A stretch of 64,000 nt of DNA from Zanthoxylum bungeanum (lineage: Eukaryota; Streptophyta; Magnoliopsida; Sapindales; Rutaceae). The stretch lies in contig SKCR01021391.1 in NCBI GenBank assembly GCA_019454045.1, forward strand, positions 1-64,000, written 5' to 3'. Both the position numbers and the translations under genes were made by a program. Shown here one piece after another: positions 34,897 through 47,494 of this stretch (position 1 is the stretch's first letter; every line of letters starts with the position of its first letter). Under the pieces are notes generated by a model. It ran no database searches and was not told where the DNA came from. It saw only the letters and a list, made by a program, of their open reading frames with translations.

Positions 34897-37800
34897 TGTG
34901 GGAACACAGAAACTGGGCGACGCATGCTGTCCCCGGCTCGCGGCCCGGTCGGGAGTACGGAGTAGCCACGGGGGACTAAACCGGAGAATAATGGAGTCGC
35001 CACCCGGTGTGAACCGGGAAAATGAGATTTAAGGCCGCACTCACCCCTCGCAAGGGAAGACCTCAAACCGTTGGGTTCGGAATGGTCTCTTACTTATGTC
35101 ACTTGTAATGAAAGGATTTGTGTAATAATTTAATCAAGCTTAAGTAACACTTATTTCCAAGAGTATCATGCTTCTAAATCCACATGCGCAAAAATAAAAC
35201 TTACACCTAAATTTGCATATATTTCACATCTAAGATTACATGCTTGAAAGTACATCAAAGTAGCAACGAACATACAACTTCATTGGCATATTGTATTCAT
35301 GGAAACACAAGCACACACTAACCACACAAGCACACATAAAGGCGAATCAAATAATGGCGAACATTTGATTTCAACAAATAGCCATTACATGTCCATGCAC
35401 AAATAAAGGAGTCAACTAAGTACGTAATGCAAAAAGACGCTTAGGGATGCAATTAGGCATTAAAGTGAGCATGCTATGACGTGGTGCAAAAGAAGATAGA
35501 TATAAACACAGACGCACATATGATGAAAATGACTCAATTCAGTATATTCGCGTTCGTGTAGCGTTCGTAAATGCGTTCGAACGGTAGACAGAAGGTTCGC
35601 GTCCATATAGCATTTGATAACAAGTTCGAACGGGACCAGACTGAAAACATGCGTTCATGCGGCGTTTCAGAACGCTTTCGAATGGGGTTATAGTAGTGAC
35701 CTCCAAAATACAGTAAACGACATGACACATACATGAACAGATGAATATATGAGTTCTCGTACATAACAACAGATTAATGGGCGCGGCAAATCATTGTAGC
35801 AAAGGTAGCTTTCAAGCATTTTCACCCCTCAAAGTGGAGGACCCTTAATCTCACTTGATAAGCCCATGCGCAATGCAATATGATGCATGAATTTTCAAAA
35901 AGACATTATGAAGCGAATAACTAAATAAAAGAGGCGCGGCAAAGTACTGCCGTAAAGGTGGCCTTTTAGGCTCTTTGTCTCTCAAAGAGACGACCTTTAG
36001 ACCAACATACTAAGCCCATGCGCAATGTGATATGATGCATGGTCATGTAAGAAGACGTCATACTAAACAACAAAATAAAGGGGCGCGGCGAAGTACTGCC
36101 GTAAAGGTGGCCTTTTGGGGCTCTTTGTCTCTCAAAGAGAGGACCTTTAGACCAACATACTAAGCCCATGCGCGTCACATCACAATACATGAAATAAAGA
36201 CAATAAAAGTGTAGGACTTCGTATGCCCGATTGAACGTACATTCAACCCAAACACACTTCGTCCGGCGCGGCGAAGTAGTGTCACAAAGGTGGCCTTTTA
36301 GGCTCTTCGTCTCTCAAATAGAGGACCTTTGGACTAACTCACTAAGCCCATGCGCTCGATCGCATCATACATACAAAAATAAAGACAATCATATCAAACT
36401 TAATATGTCCGATTGAACGTGTCTCGCATTCAACCGAACATATATCAATCGGCGCGGTAAAACATCGTGGTAAAGGGCTTTAACCCTTCCCCATAGGGGA
36501 TCTTTCATTCCACTTACTAAGCCCATGCGCTCGATCGCATCATAACATAAATAAATAACATGCGGAAATTAAAAGACAGAATAATAAAGTGCGAATAATC
36601 AAAATAACATAAAGCGAAATATGCGCCGTTTACTCAAGTGGTACGTGGAGTTGTATCCCAAGTACAGACCGCACTACCGTCCATTCGGAATCGGCTACGG
36701 AATTTACGTCTGGTTTTCCATCCTATATACCACGAGAGACGACGTATTTTCCATTTTAATCAATGGCCACAACACACATCACATGCAAACAATATTCAAT
36801 AAATAATTAAAACACAATTAAAAGAATCAATAAAAATCAAATAAAAAACAAGTGTGAAAGGTACCCTCAGGTCTAACCTTTTAAGTCGTCTTCCGGACTC
36901 GCGTTTACAACCGTCGGAAGGGCTATCACTCCGCAACTTTTCCGGTTCACTGGTTTGCATTTTACCTTGCTGTTTCACTGCTCAAGCTACTGTTTTGACT
37001 CCGTTTTGCTGCTGTTTCGCTGCCGTTTCGCTGCTCACTGTTTCAGGTGCATTTAAGGACTGTTTGTGTGTGTTTTGGGCTGCTGTTTTGATGATTTTTT
37101 AAGGGGAATCGGGCTGCTGTTTTTGGACTGTTTTGGAAGGGTTTCGGGACAGTTTTTTAGGCTGCAGTTCGGGATTGAAATCTGGGCAGTGGGGAAAGCT
37201 GTGTGCGGCTGTATGGAAGGATGGTTTATTTATTGAAGGTGAATGCGATAAGGGGGTTGTTGAATGGTTAGGTGCAGGTGGCGTGAGGCTTGGGTGTTTG
37301 TTGAAGTTGCAGTATGTGTGGCGTCCAGGGCGTGATAAGGGAGAGGTTATAGGTTATTTATTATTTGGCTGTGGGGGTTTATTTTGTCCTTGTTGAAGGG
37401 TCGGTGGGGGTGCTTCACGTGGCCAGAGTGAGGGTTTGCAGTGTGTTATGTGCGTGAATTAAAGGTGGCAGGTGGCTATGCGTGAGGCGTGAAGGGCTGT
37501 GAACGGAAGTGGGCTGGTTGTAGGTTTCTGGTGTTGTGTTTTGATCGATCAGTCGTGAGGAGAATAGGTGTAGCTCGGGGTTTATTCTTTGGTGTTTTCA
37601 TGAAAGAGAGAGAGATGTGAGGGGTACTTTCGGGAGGGGTGTTAACGTGGTCTTTGGCTTAATGGTCATTGCCATGAACGAGAGTGAGAGGAGGGATGAG
37701 GTTAGGGTTCAGTCTGTGGTTGAGGATTTGGTGTTTTGTTTATTCGGTGAAAGGAGTAGCTCACGGCTTAGGGCTTTTGTTTGGTCTTCGTGCATTAAGG

Positions 37801-38698
37801 GTTTGTGTTTGATGGCTTACGCATGAGTTAGTTTGGTTAGGGTATGTGTATGGCTTTAGGGTTTTGGCTTGTTTGTGAAGATGAGGGACGCGTACGTGAG
37901 TAGTGAGGGACGAAGGTTGTGCGCGTATATGAGAGAGAGAGAGGGCTGCTGGTATTCGAGAGAGAGATTGGAGAGGAGGGGTGGCTAGGTTAGGTCATGT
38001 TTATATAGAAGAGAGCTAGGGTTTGTCCTTGTCTCACAAGGAAGGATCTTGCATTCAATTTAGGATTTGGTCTTAAGGAAAGTCAAAGATTGAAGGGGGA
38101 CAAGGTTAATTCAAATCAGGAAGGTGATATCTTTAATTGGTGTTGATTAGGCATTTAATTTGTTAGATTAGGAAGTCAATATTTTAGATTGGTATATAAT
38201 TTTATTTAGTTAGGAATAATTATATTTGATTTGTTAAATTAGGCATATACTTATTTTATGTTTGGTAAATATTTTATTTATTTATTTAATTAATATAATT
38301 AATATTTTATTTAGTTAATGTTTTAATTTAATTAATAATTATTTTAATTTGGGGTGTGTATTAAAGGCTATGGGCGTGTGGGCCTTGGTTAGGTGGGTGG
38401 GCTTGGCTAGGTGTTTTGATGTTTTAATTATTTTAATTTGTGACATACATTAATTATTTCTTTGGATTGGGCTGGGACTAAGGTTAAGTGATTTGCGGGG
38501 TTTTGGGCCGAGAATAAATTTTAAAACGGAACACCAACAAGTAACCCGAAGCTAAACCAGCGAACTTAATCCGACTATGAGTCAATTCTTGACTCCTCCC
38601 TTCCGACATCTGTTTCCCGCAGTTTCCGCGACTTAAAAGGTAGTGCCTCCAAATGAGACTCATCATCGGGTTTCACATGCAAAAATGCAATGCCTACA
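34897..38698 (-). repeat. Ogre-like 5' LTR
   Basis: 3802 bp, uninterrupted. TATA box at complement 38000-38007. Contains the TTCGAACG array (about 35549-35690), hairpin-repeat array (about 35779-36530), and a GC-poor U3 near 38100-38480. Differences from the left LTR are few by eye, indicating recent insertion. Confidence 0.95.
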
Positions 38699-38703
38699 CC
38701 TAG

Positions 38704-39464
38704 CAACATAAAACCAAACACAGAACCCAGTACAAACCTAAGTGTCCCTATTCCCAAAAGCTGGGACATGCTCCACACACACACAAGAAAACAGCAGGAT
38801 TCGCAACTCATGAAAAGCAAAAGCAGGGAGGTCGTTCAGAAGACTTACTTTGTTCTTTTAGAAGGATTGGAGATTGCTCGGTGCGGTCTGGTCATTCTTT
38901 GAGTTCACTGAACACAGTTGGGAGAGAGAAGTTCTCGTGGTTGGAAAAATTCGAAGCGTTCGTAAAAGAAGGCAAGAGTGTACTACTCCGTTTTCTTATA
39001 ATATGTTCAATGCATTTGTGGCCATTGGATCGAGCGAGGACGTCAGATGTACGCCACATGTCGTTTTAAAATAATCTTTCAGAGTTGGATGGACGGCTGA
39101 GATTGGGCGTCCTTTGAGTTGGCGATGGCAGTCGGATTGCTTGCTTTTTGGCGGGAGGACGATGGATGGTTGACAAGTGGCAGGCTCCCGTTAAACCGTA
39201 GAAGTGATCTGATGGGCATTTAAGAGGATGCGACGGTTGCGTGTCTCGAGGGACGGTTTACAGAAGGGCAATAAAAGGGATTTTGCTTCTAGCGGAAAAA
39301 GAAGTCAGACCGAGCATCTCAATCGTACCGAGGATATTGTGGTGACAGGCCAATAAACTTCTCCTCACAAAGGCTAGCCGTCACTCCATCAGGAGTATTA
39401 TTCTTTTTATGTAGTTCCCGGCACCAACTTGTATACTCGTTGGAACCGAGAACTAGGGGACAGA
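38704..39464 (+). other. Tat I 3' untranslated region
   Basis: The part of Tat I right of the nested element; it also faces the start of the antisense gene, so it may hold that gene's promoter. No coding motif. It ends in the purine-rich AACTAGGGGACAGA (39451-39464), the probable polypurine tract directly before the 3' LTR. Confidence 0.65.
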
Positions 39465-40196
39465 TGTTGACGGTATTTTCAGGCACTAGGATATTTAAGC
39501 AGTACGGTAGGGGTAAAAAGGTAATTCCCCTCTTGGTCAAGATCATTAATGCCAACCCGACCACTAAAAGCCAACAGTAAGGGGCCGGGCACATTATGAT
39601 CGATAACCGACCACTCCAGACCGGATGGTCGGGCATTATCAGATCGATAGTGGCATTCTCAGTTAAAAGACCATTGTGACCGACCTCATGAAGACCGAGA
39701 ATATGGCGGAATATGCTCCAAAAGATAAGAAATCCTATTTTTACGGGTAAGAAGATAAGTTATCCTACTTTCATGGGGAAAGATTGATAAGGCAGTGTCC
39801 TAATAGGATAAAGGAAGTGAAGGTAGTTTCGACTAAGAATTCTTATGGGAAAAGGAAAACGGTTTCTTTACTATTATAAATAGGAGGGGAAAGCGTGCTT
39901 GTAGGTAGAGTATTGAGAGTTGAGAAGAGAACAAGAGAGAATTAGACTTGTAAACACAAAACAGATCAGAGAAACGTATTTCGGTAATAAAACATCGTCT
40001 GTTCTGTGCCCGTGGATGTAGGTTGGATCTGATCTACCGAACCACGTTAGATCTCTTTGTTGATTGGTGAATTTACTTATCTTTTGCCAAATTTGCTTTT
40101 GGTTTCCCATAAACAAAACAAAATCACAGTTGAAGGAGGATTTTCTCGGGAGTAAAAAACCCTTATTTCCCCTGAGACCGAAATCAGCCGTCAACA
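39465..40196 (+). repeat. Tat I 3' LTR
   Basis: 732 bp, TGTTGACGG to GCCGTCAACA, followed by the AATTA duplication. TATA box at 39875-39882. Confidence 0.95.
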
Positions 40197-40201
40197 AATT
40201 A

Positions 40202-41894
40202 TTTTTCTTTTACTTTTTCCAAAAAGGCAAAATGAAAGTGTGATGTATAAAATTCTACTCACAACCACTTCCATCAACTAGATTGACTAGTGATGTAAGT
40301 TGGTGGGTCCCACACTTAAATTCAAAATTCAAGTTGGGTGAGACTACACACTTCGGGCTCGGGTTCGTTTTTTCCGAATAAACAAATTTTCTGTCGCTAC
40401 GTAATTAAATCTAATTTAATTAAATAATTATGCCTCGCAAAATTATTATTAAAGTCTCTTACGAATTAATTACAAATTAATTCGTTCGCTAGAATTAAAA
40501 TCCAATTTAATTCCGCGTTCAAATCCAATTTCATTTAATATATCTAATATATTATTTTAGCCCAATTAAATAAATTAAATAGTAAAATCTAATTTAACTA
40601 TTAAATTTATTTTATCGATTAATTCCAAATTAATCGCGTTCTCTCCTCTCGACGAATTTAATCCCAGATAAATTATCGACGCAATTAATCCCAGATTAAT
40701 TCCTTGCCATAATTAATCCCAGATTAATTTTCTCTCTCTTATAATTAATCCCAGATTAATTTTCTCTCTCATTATTAATCCCAGATTAATTCTTGCCGTA
40801 ATTAATCCCAGATTAATTTTCTTTCTCTTATAATTAATCCCAGATTAATTCTGTTCGAGTCAAATATCTTCGGTGAATCTTTGGGATGCGACCCAAGAGA
40901 TCCCTGGATATGTTGGCAGTAAATACGGTTATCGGACTATCCGAATACGTGCGTACCTGGTACCACGTTCTTACCGATTTACAAGACATGGTTGGCTTCT
41001 AGCAAAGCACCGTGCCTACCCAATTCTCCAAAAATATTCTTCTACGGAATATGTGATCTTTTTCAGGCGTAGTATACGTAGTATTGCGCATTACGATCCA
41101 GTATCAGATGTCACATGCTAGGCCTGGGGCTGGAGTTGTGTATGCCCCGTACGAAGCATATATCGGATCACAAGCAACTAGTCTCTTTATGATAAGAAAG
41201 TCATGACCTAGTCATACTTCCCCGATGGCTATAGCACTTAGAGTACCAGTTTTATATCCCTGCGTGATCATCATCTCCATATGACTAAAGTGATACTTCC
41301 ATCTTGACATCACACCCAATACACTACGATTCTCAGTATACCCAGAAGAGGCATACACATAACCTGTTAAAGCCATGGACGACCAAAACCAAAGTATATT
41401 GATTGTCACAAGTATTAGCGATGCAAGTCTCAGGTTAAGACCAATACACCTACCCTGATTCGGATTCCCATAGATACATAGTCATACTACCAATGGGATT
41501 CCGAGGGGTCTATCTAGAGCGAAGCTGTTTCCGTACCATCGGTAAACAGAACCTCATATTACACTTGCATGAGTATCCAATACCCAAATATATGAGAACT
41601 ATGTTGTTACGCTTCCATAACACGCACAAATGTAATACTAGCTTATTCCGCATTATCGATGTCCAGTCTCGATAATACTATGACTAGGGATATTTAATGA
41701 TTAAACCTTTATGGATTAATACTGTTTCATATCTTGTTAATCCGGAACTAATCATAAGGACTTCTATCATTTATATATCCATGTAATCCAATTACAAATG
41801 ATAAAAGAGCAATTTCCTTTGTCACATAGTTAATTTGTACAACAACACCATGTTCTGTACAAATAGTGATGCTATGGGTCATATATATCCAACA
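40202..41894 (-). repeat. Copia B 3' LTR, inner part
   Basis: Resumes the LTR after Tat I and ends ATATCCAACA. With 12531-13161 it totals 2324 bp. Contains an expanded palindrome array (40682-40851). Confidence 0.92.
40682..40851. repeat. Array of TTAATCCCAGATTAA palindromes
   Basis: Seven units of 21-32 bp, each with the near-palindrome TTAATCCCAGATTAA and spacers such as TTCTCTCTCTTATAA. The same array is at about 60490-60658; copia A has two or three decayed units. Confidence 0.9.
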
Positions 41895-41909
41895 ATCTCC
41901 CACTTGGCC
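41895..41909 (-). promoter_or_regulatory. Copia B polypurine tract
   Basis: The complement reads GGCCAAGTGGGAGAT directly beside the 3' LTR, a typical plant copia 3' end. Confidence 0.9.
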
Positions 41910-42019
41910 AATAGTCAATCACTCAAGTGTCCAACACCTTAACTATACACGGGTCACTCAAACTTCTGCTGAGAAACAGCTTTCGTCAGCGGATTTGCAA
42001 GATTATCATTTGATGCCAT

Positions 42020-43560
42020 TTATTCGATCATCACATCACCACGATGTATGATCGAACGAATCAGGTGAATTTGTGGAAGTACATACTTGGATCATTGATG
42101 AGACCGTGGTTCTTTAGCCTGCGTTGTAGCCTAGCTCAGCTGCTAACAGAACTACTTCTAATCCAACTAGGATTATATAGATCCAAAATGCTTCTTTTGC
42201 TGCCTTAACTGTAGCAATGTTCTGCTCTTATTGTTTATTCGGCAACAGTATATTGCTTGGAAGATTTCCAGCTCACTGTTCCGTTGTTCAAACTATATAC
42301 GTACCCTTATTGTGACTTACAGTCGTTTTTATCGGTTTGGAAACTTGCAACGGTGAACCCAGTCAACTCAAGTTCTTCATCTCCATAACTTAAGAAAGCA
42401 TCCTTAGTTCGTCTAAGATACTCAAGGATGTCCTTAACATCAATCCAGTGACCATCACATAGATTGGCCTGATTTCTTCTACATATGCTCAAAGCATATA
42501 AGACATCAGGTCGCGTACATGTCTTTCAATGTACGAAGTCTCAGAGAGTGCCAGCAACTTCTAGATCTATCCCATTAGATCCTTATTCCTAGAATAAAGG
42601 TTGCCTCTCCCAGGTATTCCATGGAGAATTTTAATGAAAGCCAAGCTTTCATTGATTATATTATGGGAATGTTATTGCTAAGAAGTAATACATCACCAAC
42701 TTATAGGACATTCACTGCCAGTGCTCTCCCACTAACCTTCTTATATACACAAGAATCATCTTCGTTTTGAATTAAAGCATATACCATTATTATTACATCA
42801 AAACGCTGGTTCCAAGAACGCAATGCTTGCTTCAATCCATAAATGGATCGATTTATCTTGCAAACCTTGTTAGCTAGTTTTGGCACGACAAAACCGTCAG
42901 GATGTTGCATACAAACATCCTCCAAAAGGTTTCCATTAAGGAAATCGGTTTTGACGTCCAGCTGTCAGATTTCATAAACGAAATATACAGTTAAAGCAAG
43001 CATTATCCGAATGGATTTAATCATGGCAACAGGTGAAAACGTTTCGTCGCAGTCGACATTATGTCTTGGATGATACCCTTTCTGTACAAGCCCAGATGTT
43101 TACATTTGTATGTTGCCATCCATGTATGTCTTCCTTGAAGACTCATATAGTACCAATAAGCACAATGCCTTCTGGTACATCAACCAGTATCCAAACTTGG
43201 TTGATATAAATGGAATCCATTTCAGACTTCATGGCACTTTGCCATAAAAGCAGTCGATACCTTGTATCACTTCCTCACACGTAGTTGGTTCATCTTCCTC
43301 AATAAGATTGATATCTACATGAGGTGAGATCAGAAACCCATACCTCAGGTTGTTTTCTGACTCTCTCCGACCTACGTGGTTCTTGTGTATTCGAAGATTG
43401 TGGTACAGTTTCATCCCTGATAAACTGTTTGTGTTTCGTAAAGGAGTCGGTGCCTGGAATAGTATTACTTCGATTTTCATTGAGTTTTACTTTCCTCCCA
43501 CTTACCACTGCATATAGGAATTCCTCATAGGAAAATCGCATGGAGAGCAACAATTACATT
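42020..43560 (-). pseudogene. Copia B RT/RNase H remnant
   Basis: From right to left: SSNTQEPRRSERVRKQPE (43299-43553), DEPTTCEEVIQGID (43229-43480), then DVKTDFLNG near 42950 and HPDGFVVPK, SIYGLKQALRSWNQRFD (42701-42925), then RNase H GHWIDVKDILEYLRRTKDAF and VASFQTDKNDCKSQ (42307-42492). The catalytic YVDD region is destroyed by a stop and substitutions near 42695. Several stops and frameshifts; inactive. Confidence 0.87.
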
Positions 43561-44312
43561 GTTCTCTTGTGAGTTGTATAAGTACTATACTTTGGTTTCC
43601 CTATGATAACCTACAAATAGGCACTTATCCGATTTGGGTTCTAGTTTGGTACCATCCAAACATTTAGCGTATGCCCAACATTCCCAAATTTTCAGGAATG
43701 AGAAACCCAATTTCTTTCTTGTTCATATCTAATATGAAGTCTGTCTAACAGTTTTTCATGGAACCTTATTCAAAATAAGTATTGCACTGTTTAATGCGTA
43801 TCCCTAGAAGGAAATTGGTAGCTAAGAGCGACTCATCATTTACCTTACCATGTCCAACAAAGTTCGATTTCTCTTTTCGGATACACCATCAAATTGAGGT
43901 GTCCTGGGAGGAGTCCACTGTGAAAGAATACCATACTCTTTCAAGTAATCTTGAAACTCATATGTTTAAGTATTTTACACTATGGTCCGACCGTAATGTT
44001 TTTGATACTTTTTCTGGTGTGTTTTCTTACTTCATGTCAAAACTCTTTGAATTACTCAAAAGTTTCTGACTTGTGTTTCAAAAGATACACATAATCGTAA
44101 CGCGATGCCACATCCGTAAAGGTTACGAAGTATTCATATCCACCTCTAGCCTAGCTAGACATGGGCCCACTTACGTTACTATGAACGAGGGCTAACAGAT
44201 CGGTGGCATTTGCACTTTTACCAAGTAAAAGGTGTTTTAGGCATTTTGCCTAATAAACTAGATTCGTAGACATCATTTGAATTAGAATCAAATTCCACCT
44301 AGTATCCATCAT
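43561..44312 (-). pseudogene. Copia B integrase remnant and deletion junction
   Basis: Colinear with copia A 4740-5490 (integrase core with many stops). At about 44312 homology jumps from copia A position about 5490 to about 6770, so roughly 1.28 kb covering GAG-pre-integrase, protease and the gag zinc knuckle is missing here. Confidence 0.8.
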
Positions 44313-46454
44313 TTGAATTACCATAATCCAATTATATAACCAACTACAAATGAAGTAGTTTGAATACAGTCTAACTGTTTAATTAATACAACAATTGAAT
44401 ATTAGTCCAACTAATATATTTATAAATAATTAATGACGAAAAATGAAATGAGCGCGTATTGGCAAGTATCTAAACAAAATTGAAAATTTAATATTTGCCT
44501 CCCACTATTTTTCGGCGAGCCTCTAACCCTCTGTGGAGTACTCGGGAAACCTACTTTCCTAGTGGGCTAGGATCCCGTTAAATAACACACAACCTTGACT
44601 TTGGCCAACAAGTTGTATGAAACTTAACTAGGTAGATCTCTAAGATCAATTGGATCTCATCCAATTCATAGATCCAGTAGGTGGACTTTTTTCCAATATA
44701 TCCAACATATTCCCTAACCTTTTTTCCTCTAAATCAACTAAGCCTTGGCTTTGGCTCAACAAGCTTAATGAAACCAGTTAACCGTGGCCCATTGACAGTG
44801 GGAAAGCTTCATAATAGAGGTCGATGAACAAGAAGTGACATTGACTTTGGCCAACAAATCACAACTTGCCCAAGACGTACGATATGGAAAAAAGCTTTTG
44901 TGATTCAAACACATACGCGATGGACAAAGGTCTTGACTTTGGCCAACAAACCAATGCCAATCTTGGATCTTGAGAGAGAATCACTCAATGGAAGGAAAAT
45001 CGTTTAATATAAAATGAGGATTTTTGTCGCGATTTGGCAACCATTTTATTATCCTTGATTAGGTCTCATCATACACCCTTAAGCATGCATTCTAAAAGCA
45101 TAATAAGGCGCGAATAAAATAATAATGATATGCGGATGGATATACAACAAATTGTTCCTAGAACAAATCTCTCCATTTCCTCTCTCTCGCTAGCACTATT
45201 CTTACTTCTACCTAATTACATAATACTTCTAAAGAAACCTCATTTACATTGAGGGGAATTTGTGAGAAGAGAAATAAGGAGATAATAGGTTGGACACGCA
45301 GGTCCAATTTAATAAATTCTAAATTTATTACAATAATTTCAAAAATTGCCCTCACCCTTATAATATCCATCTGATATACATTATTATTCATACATCCAAG
45401 TATTCACACAAAGCATGTTATTTAATCAATCTAATCCAATTAATTAATCTTTAATTAATGACCATCCAATGTTCAAACAACGATTTGATTTGCGCGAGTC
45501 AAACTCGTTTAAGAATAAATACTCAAAGTAAGTATTCTTGAATTATATCAAACTACAATTTTAAATCCAATTTAAATTATATTCAATACTAATTCTTATT
45601 TAATTCCAAATTAAATAATCACACTTATTTATGTGCCTTAAAGACTTGGATTCCAAATCCAATTTTAATGGGTCTCAAAGGCCCAATTAGTATCCAATAC
45701 TATTTCATTAAAGTCCAATGGGCTTTCAATTAATTATTTTGGCGTGGGCTTTGGCCAAAATGGATCTAACCCATAATGCCTAGGCCCAGTAGGAATCACC
45801 ATATGCCATAGAATTAATTTTGGCCCATTAGGCCCAATTAAATTATTAAAGGCCCAATAGTCATATTTTGGACTTTTATGGAAATGGTTTAGGCCCAAAT
45901 ATAATCCCAGACTAAAATTTGGCCCAACCAAGCCCATTAGCCCAATTACAACAAATTAAATTAATATCATTCCAAATTACATATTAATCTAATTAAAGTG
46001 CAATTAACATAATTAATTAATTAATCTAATGCTTCCAAAATACTAATTAATCCAATTTAATCATGTTCATCATTTCCAATTCATGTCCAACACAAATTGA
46101 AGCAAAATCAATTCTACAAAATGCTTCAAAGTTCACGGCAATAGCAACAAAAATCATTCAATTTGATTTCAATCCAATTAAACCAACATTCAATATTTCT
46201 ATCATGTTATTTTAACACATCCAATTGTCAAATTTCCAAAATTCCACCATGAACTATCTAGGGTAATTTTCGGCCAAGGGTATATTTTGGGGAAAATTAA
46301 TCCTATCAATTTTTCACAAAATCAAAGATGCACAAATCCAATTGAACATCATATAAACATAACCCAATCATCAATTTAGGCAAATCAAGCTCCAAGCCAA
46401 AAAATCCCAAATCAAAGTCCATAAACCCTAGAAATTAAATCAAGCTTAGGTCTC
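44313..46454 (-). other. Copia B leader
   Basis: AT-rich non-coding leader matching copia A 6770-8952, with the CCTTGACTTTGGCCAACAA repeats and GGCCCAATTA-type motifs. No coding potential seen. Confidence 0.7.
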
Positions 46455-46466
46455 GCTCTGATACCA
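46455..46466 (-). promoter_or_regulatory. Copia B primer binding site (tRNA-Met)
   Basis: The complement reads TGGTATCAGAGC, one base inside the 5' LTR. Confidence 0.93.
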
Positions 46467-46467
46467 T

Positions 46468-46971
46468 TGTAGGTGTCCTAGACATGCCACGGGTTTTCTA
46501 AGCGTGATTCGTGTGTGAATAAAAATCAAAAATAAGTTGCGGAGGACTTACATTGATCGGTTGAGTTCAAAACTTTTATGGATGTTGAAGCTTCCAAGCT
46601 CATGGGTGAGTATCCCTATCACCATCATTTGACTCCCATATGTTCTAGCAAGAACAAATGGAACAAATTTTGTGCCCAAGAGATAGAGGAGCAATCGGCC
46701 TCTTCACAAAACAAAGGCCAATTCGGCCACTGTGAAAGAAGAAACAAATTGATTTTCATTCGGCATTTGCAAAGAAAACGGAGAGCTTTTTTCTTTCCTT
46801 TTTCGGCCAATTCAGAGAGAGAAGCTAAATCATTTCTTTTTTCTCTTTGGCAAAAATTAAAAAAAATAATAATAATGGCCACTCGGCCAATAAATGAAAA
46901 AGAGTCAGATGCCATTTTTAGCCAAGACTTCAAAAGTCAGAGGCTATGTGACCTTTTCCTTTTTGGCTTAT
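46468..46971 (-). repeat. Copia B 5' LTR, inner part
   Basis: Starts TGTAGGTGTCCTAG; interrupted after CTTAT (46967-46971) by Tat II. Matches 12531-13030. Confidence 0.93.
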
Positions 46972-47481
46972 TGTTTGCGCAGGTTTTACGCGTGCAGGAA
47001 AAAAAAAGGTGTAAGGTTCAAACCTCCTGAGACAAAGTCCCAGCAAGGGGTGTATTGAATCGAGTGAATAAGCCTCCAAGGGGCACAAGCACACAAGTTA
47101 CAGTCCTAGGGTATAAGCTAAGAAATAAAAAAAAAAAAAATGCTCGAATGAGTCTTCATTTTTTTCTGTTCCTTTTTTCTCCTGGTGTAAGCGAATTTTT
47201 ATAGTGTCGCTCCTTAACTGCTCAGGGCAATTCCAGTGTTTCCCAGCGATTCTTGAGGCGTGCTGGTAACTGCTGAGCCACGTACCCCAACTGCCTGATT
47301 GTGGAGGGAGATCCACCCAACCGTTGTGATCGTGGGGATAACCGCATCACACGTCTTCGTCCTGACTATTCCCTCGATCGTCCTAAGTCTTTTGTCGCTC
47401 TTCGTTTCGTCAGCCTTCTTCCTTTCGCGCTCCCTTTCGTCTTAGGATGATTTCGTCCTGTGGGGATTTTATTTGTCAACA
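46972..47481 (-). repeat. Tat II 3' LTR
   Basis: TGTTTGCGCAGG to TTGTCAACA, matching 59371-59879 closely. TATA box CTATAAAA on the minus strand near 47197-47204. Confidence 0.95.
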
Positions 47482-47494
47482 ATTGTCCCCCAAA
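47482..47494 (-). promoter_or_regulatory. Tat II polypurine tract
   Basis: The complement reads TTTGGGGGACAAT directly beside the 3' LTR. Confidence 0.85.

Larger units (their letters stand above)
23633..38698 (-). mobile_element. Tat/Ogre-like LTR element with deleted pol
   Basis: Target duplication CCTAG (23628-23632 and 38699-38703). The minus-strand element has two 3802-bp LTRs: right LTR 34897-38698; left LTR 23633-26455 plus 29593-30571 once the nested solo LTR and its duplication are removed. PBS TGGCGACTCCACTGGGA lies beside the right LTR and a polypurine tract AAAGTGGGGGCGAC beside the left LTR. The 4.3-kb interior has gag and integrase tails only; no protease, RT or RNase H is present. 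The PBS start and gag zinc motif suggest the Ogre/Tat group. Confidence 0.9.
13162..40196 (+). mobile_element. Tat I: Ty3/gypsy Tat-lineage retrotransposon
   Basis: Plus-strand element with target duplication AATTA (13157-13161 and 40197-40201), 733- and 732-bp LTRs, a PBS starting TGGCGCCGTC, gag, protease, RT, RNase H, a second archaeal-type RNase H, integrase, and an antisense gene near the 3' end. The dual RNase H and the antisense gene place it in the Tat clade (Retand/Grande-like). Without the nested Ogre-like element its length is about 11.96 kb. Coding regions carry several frameshifts and stops, so it is no longer autonomous. Confidence 0.93.
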
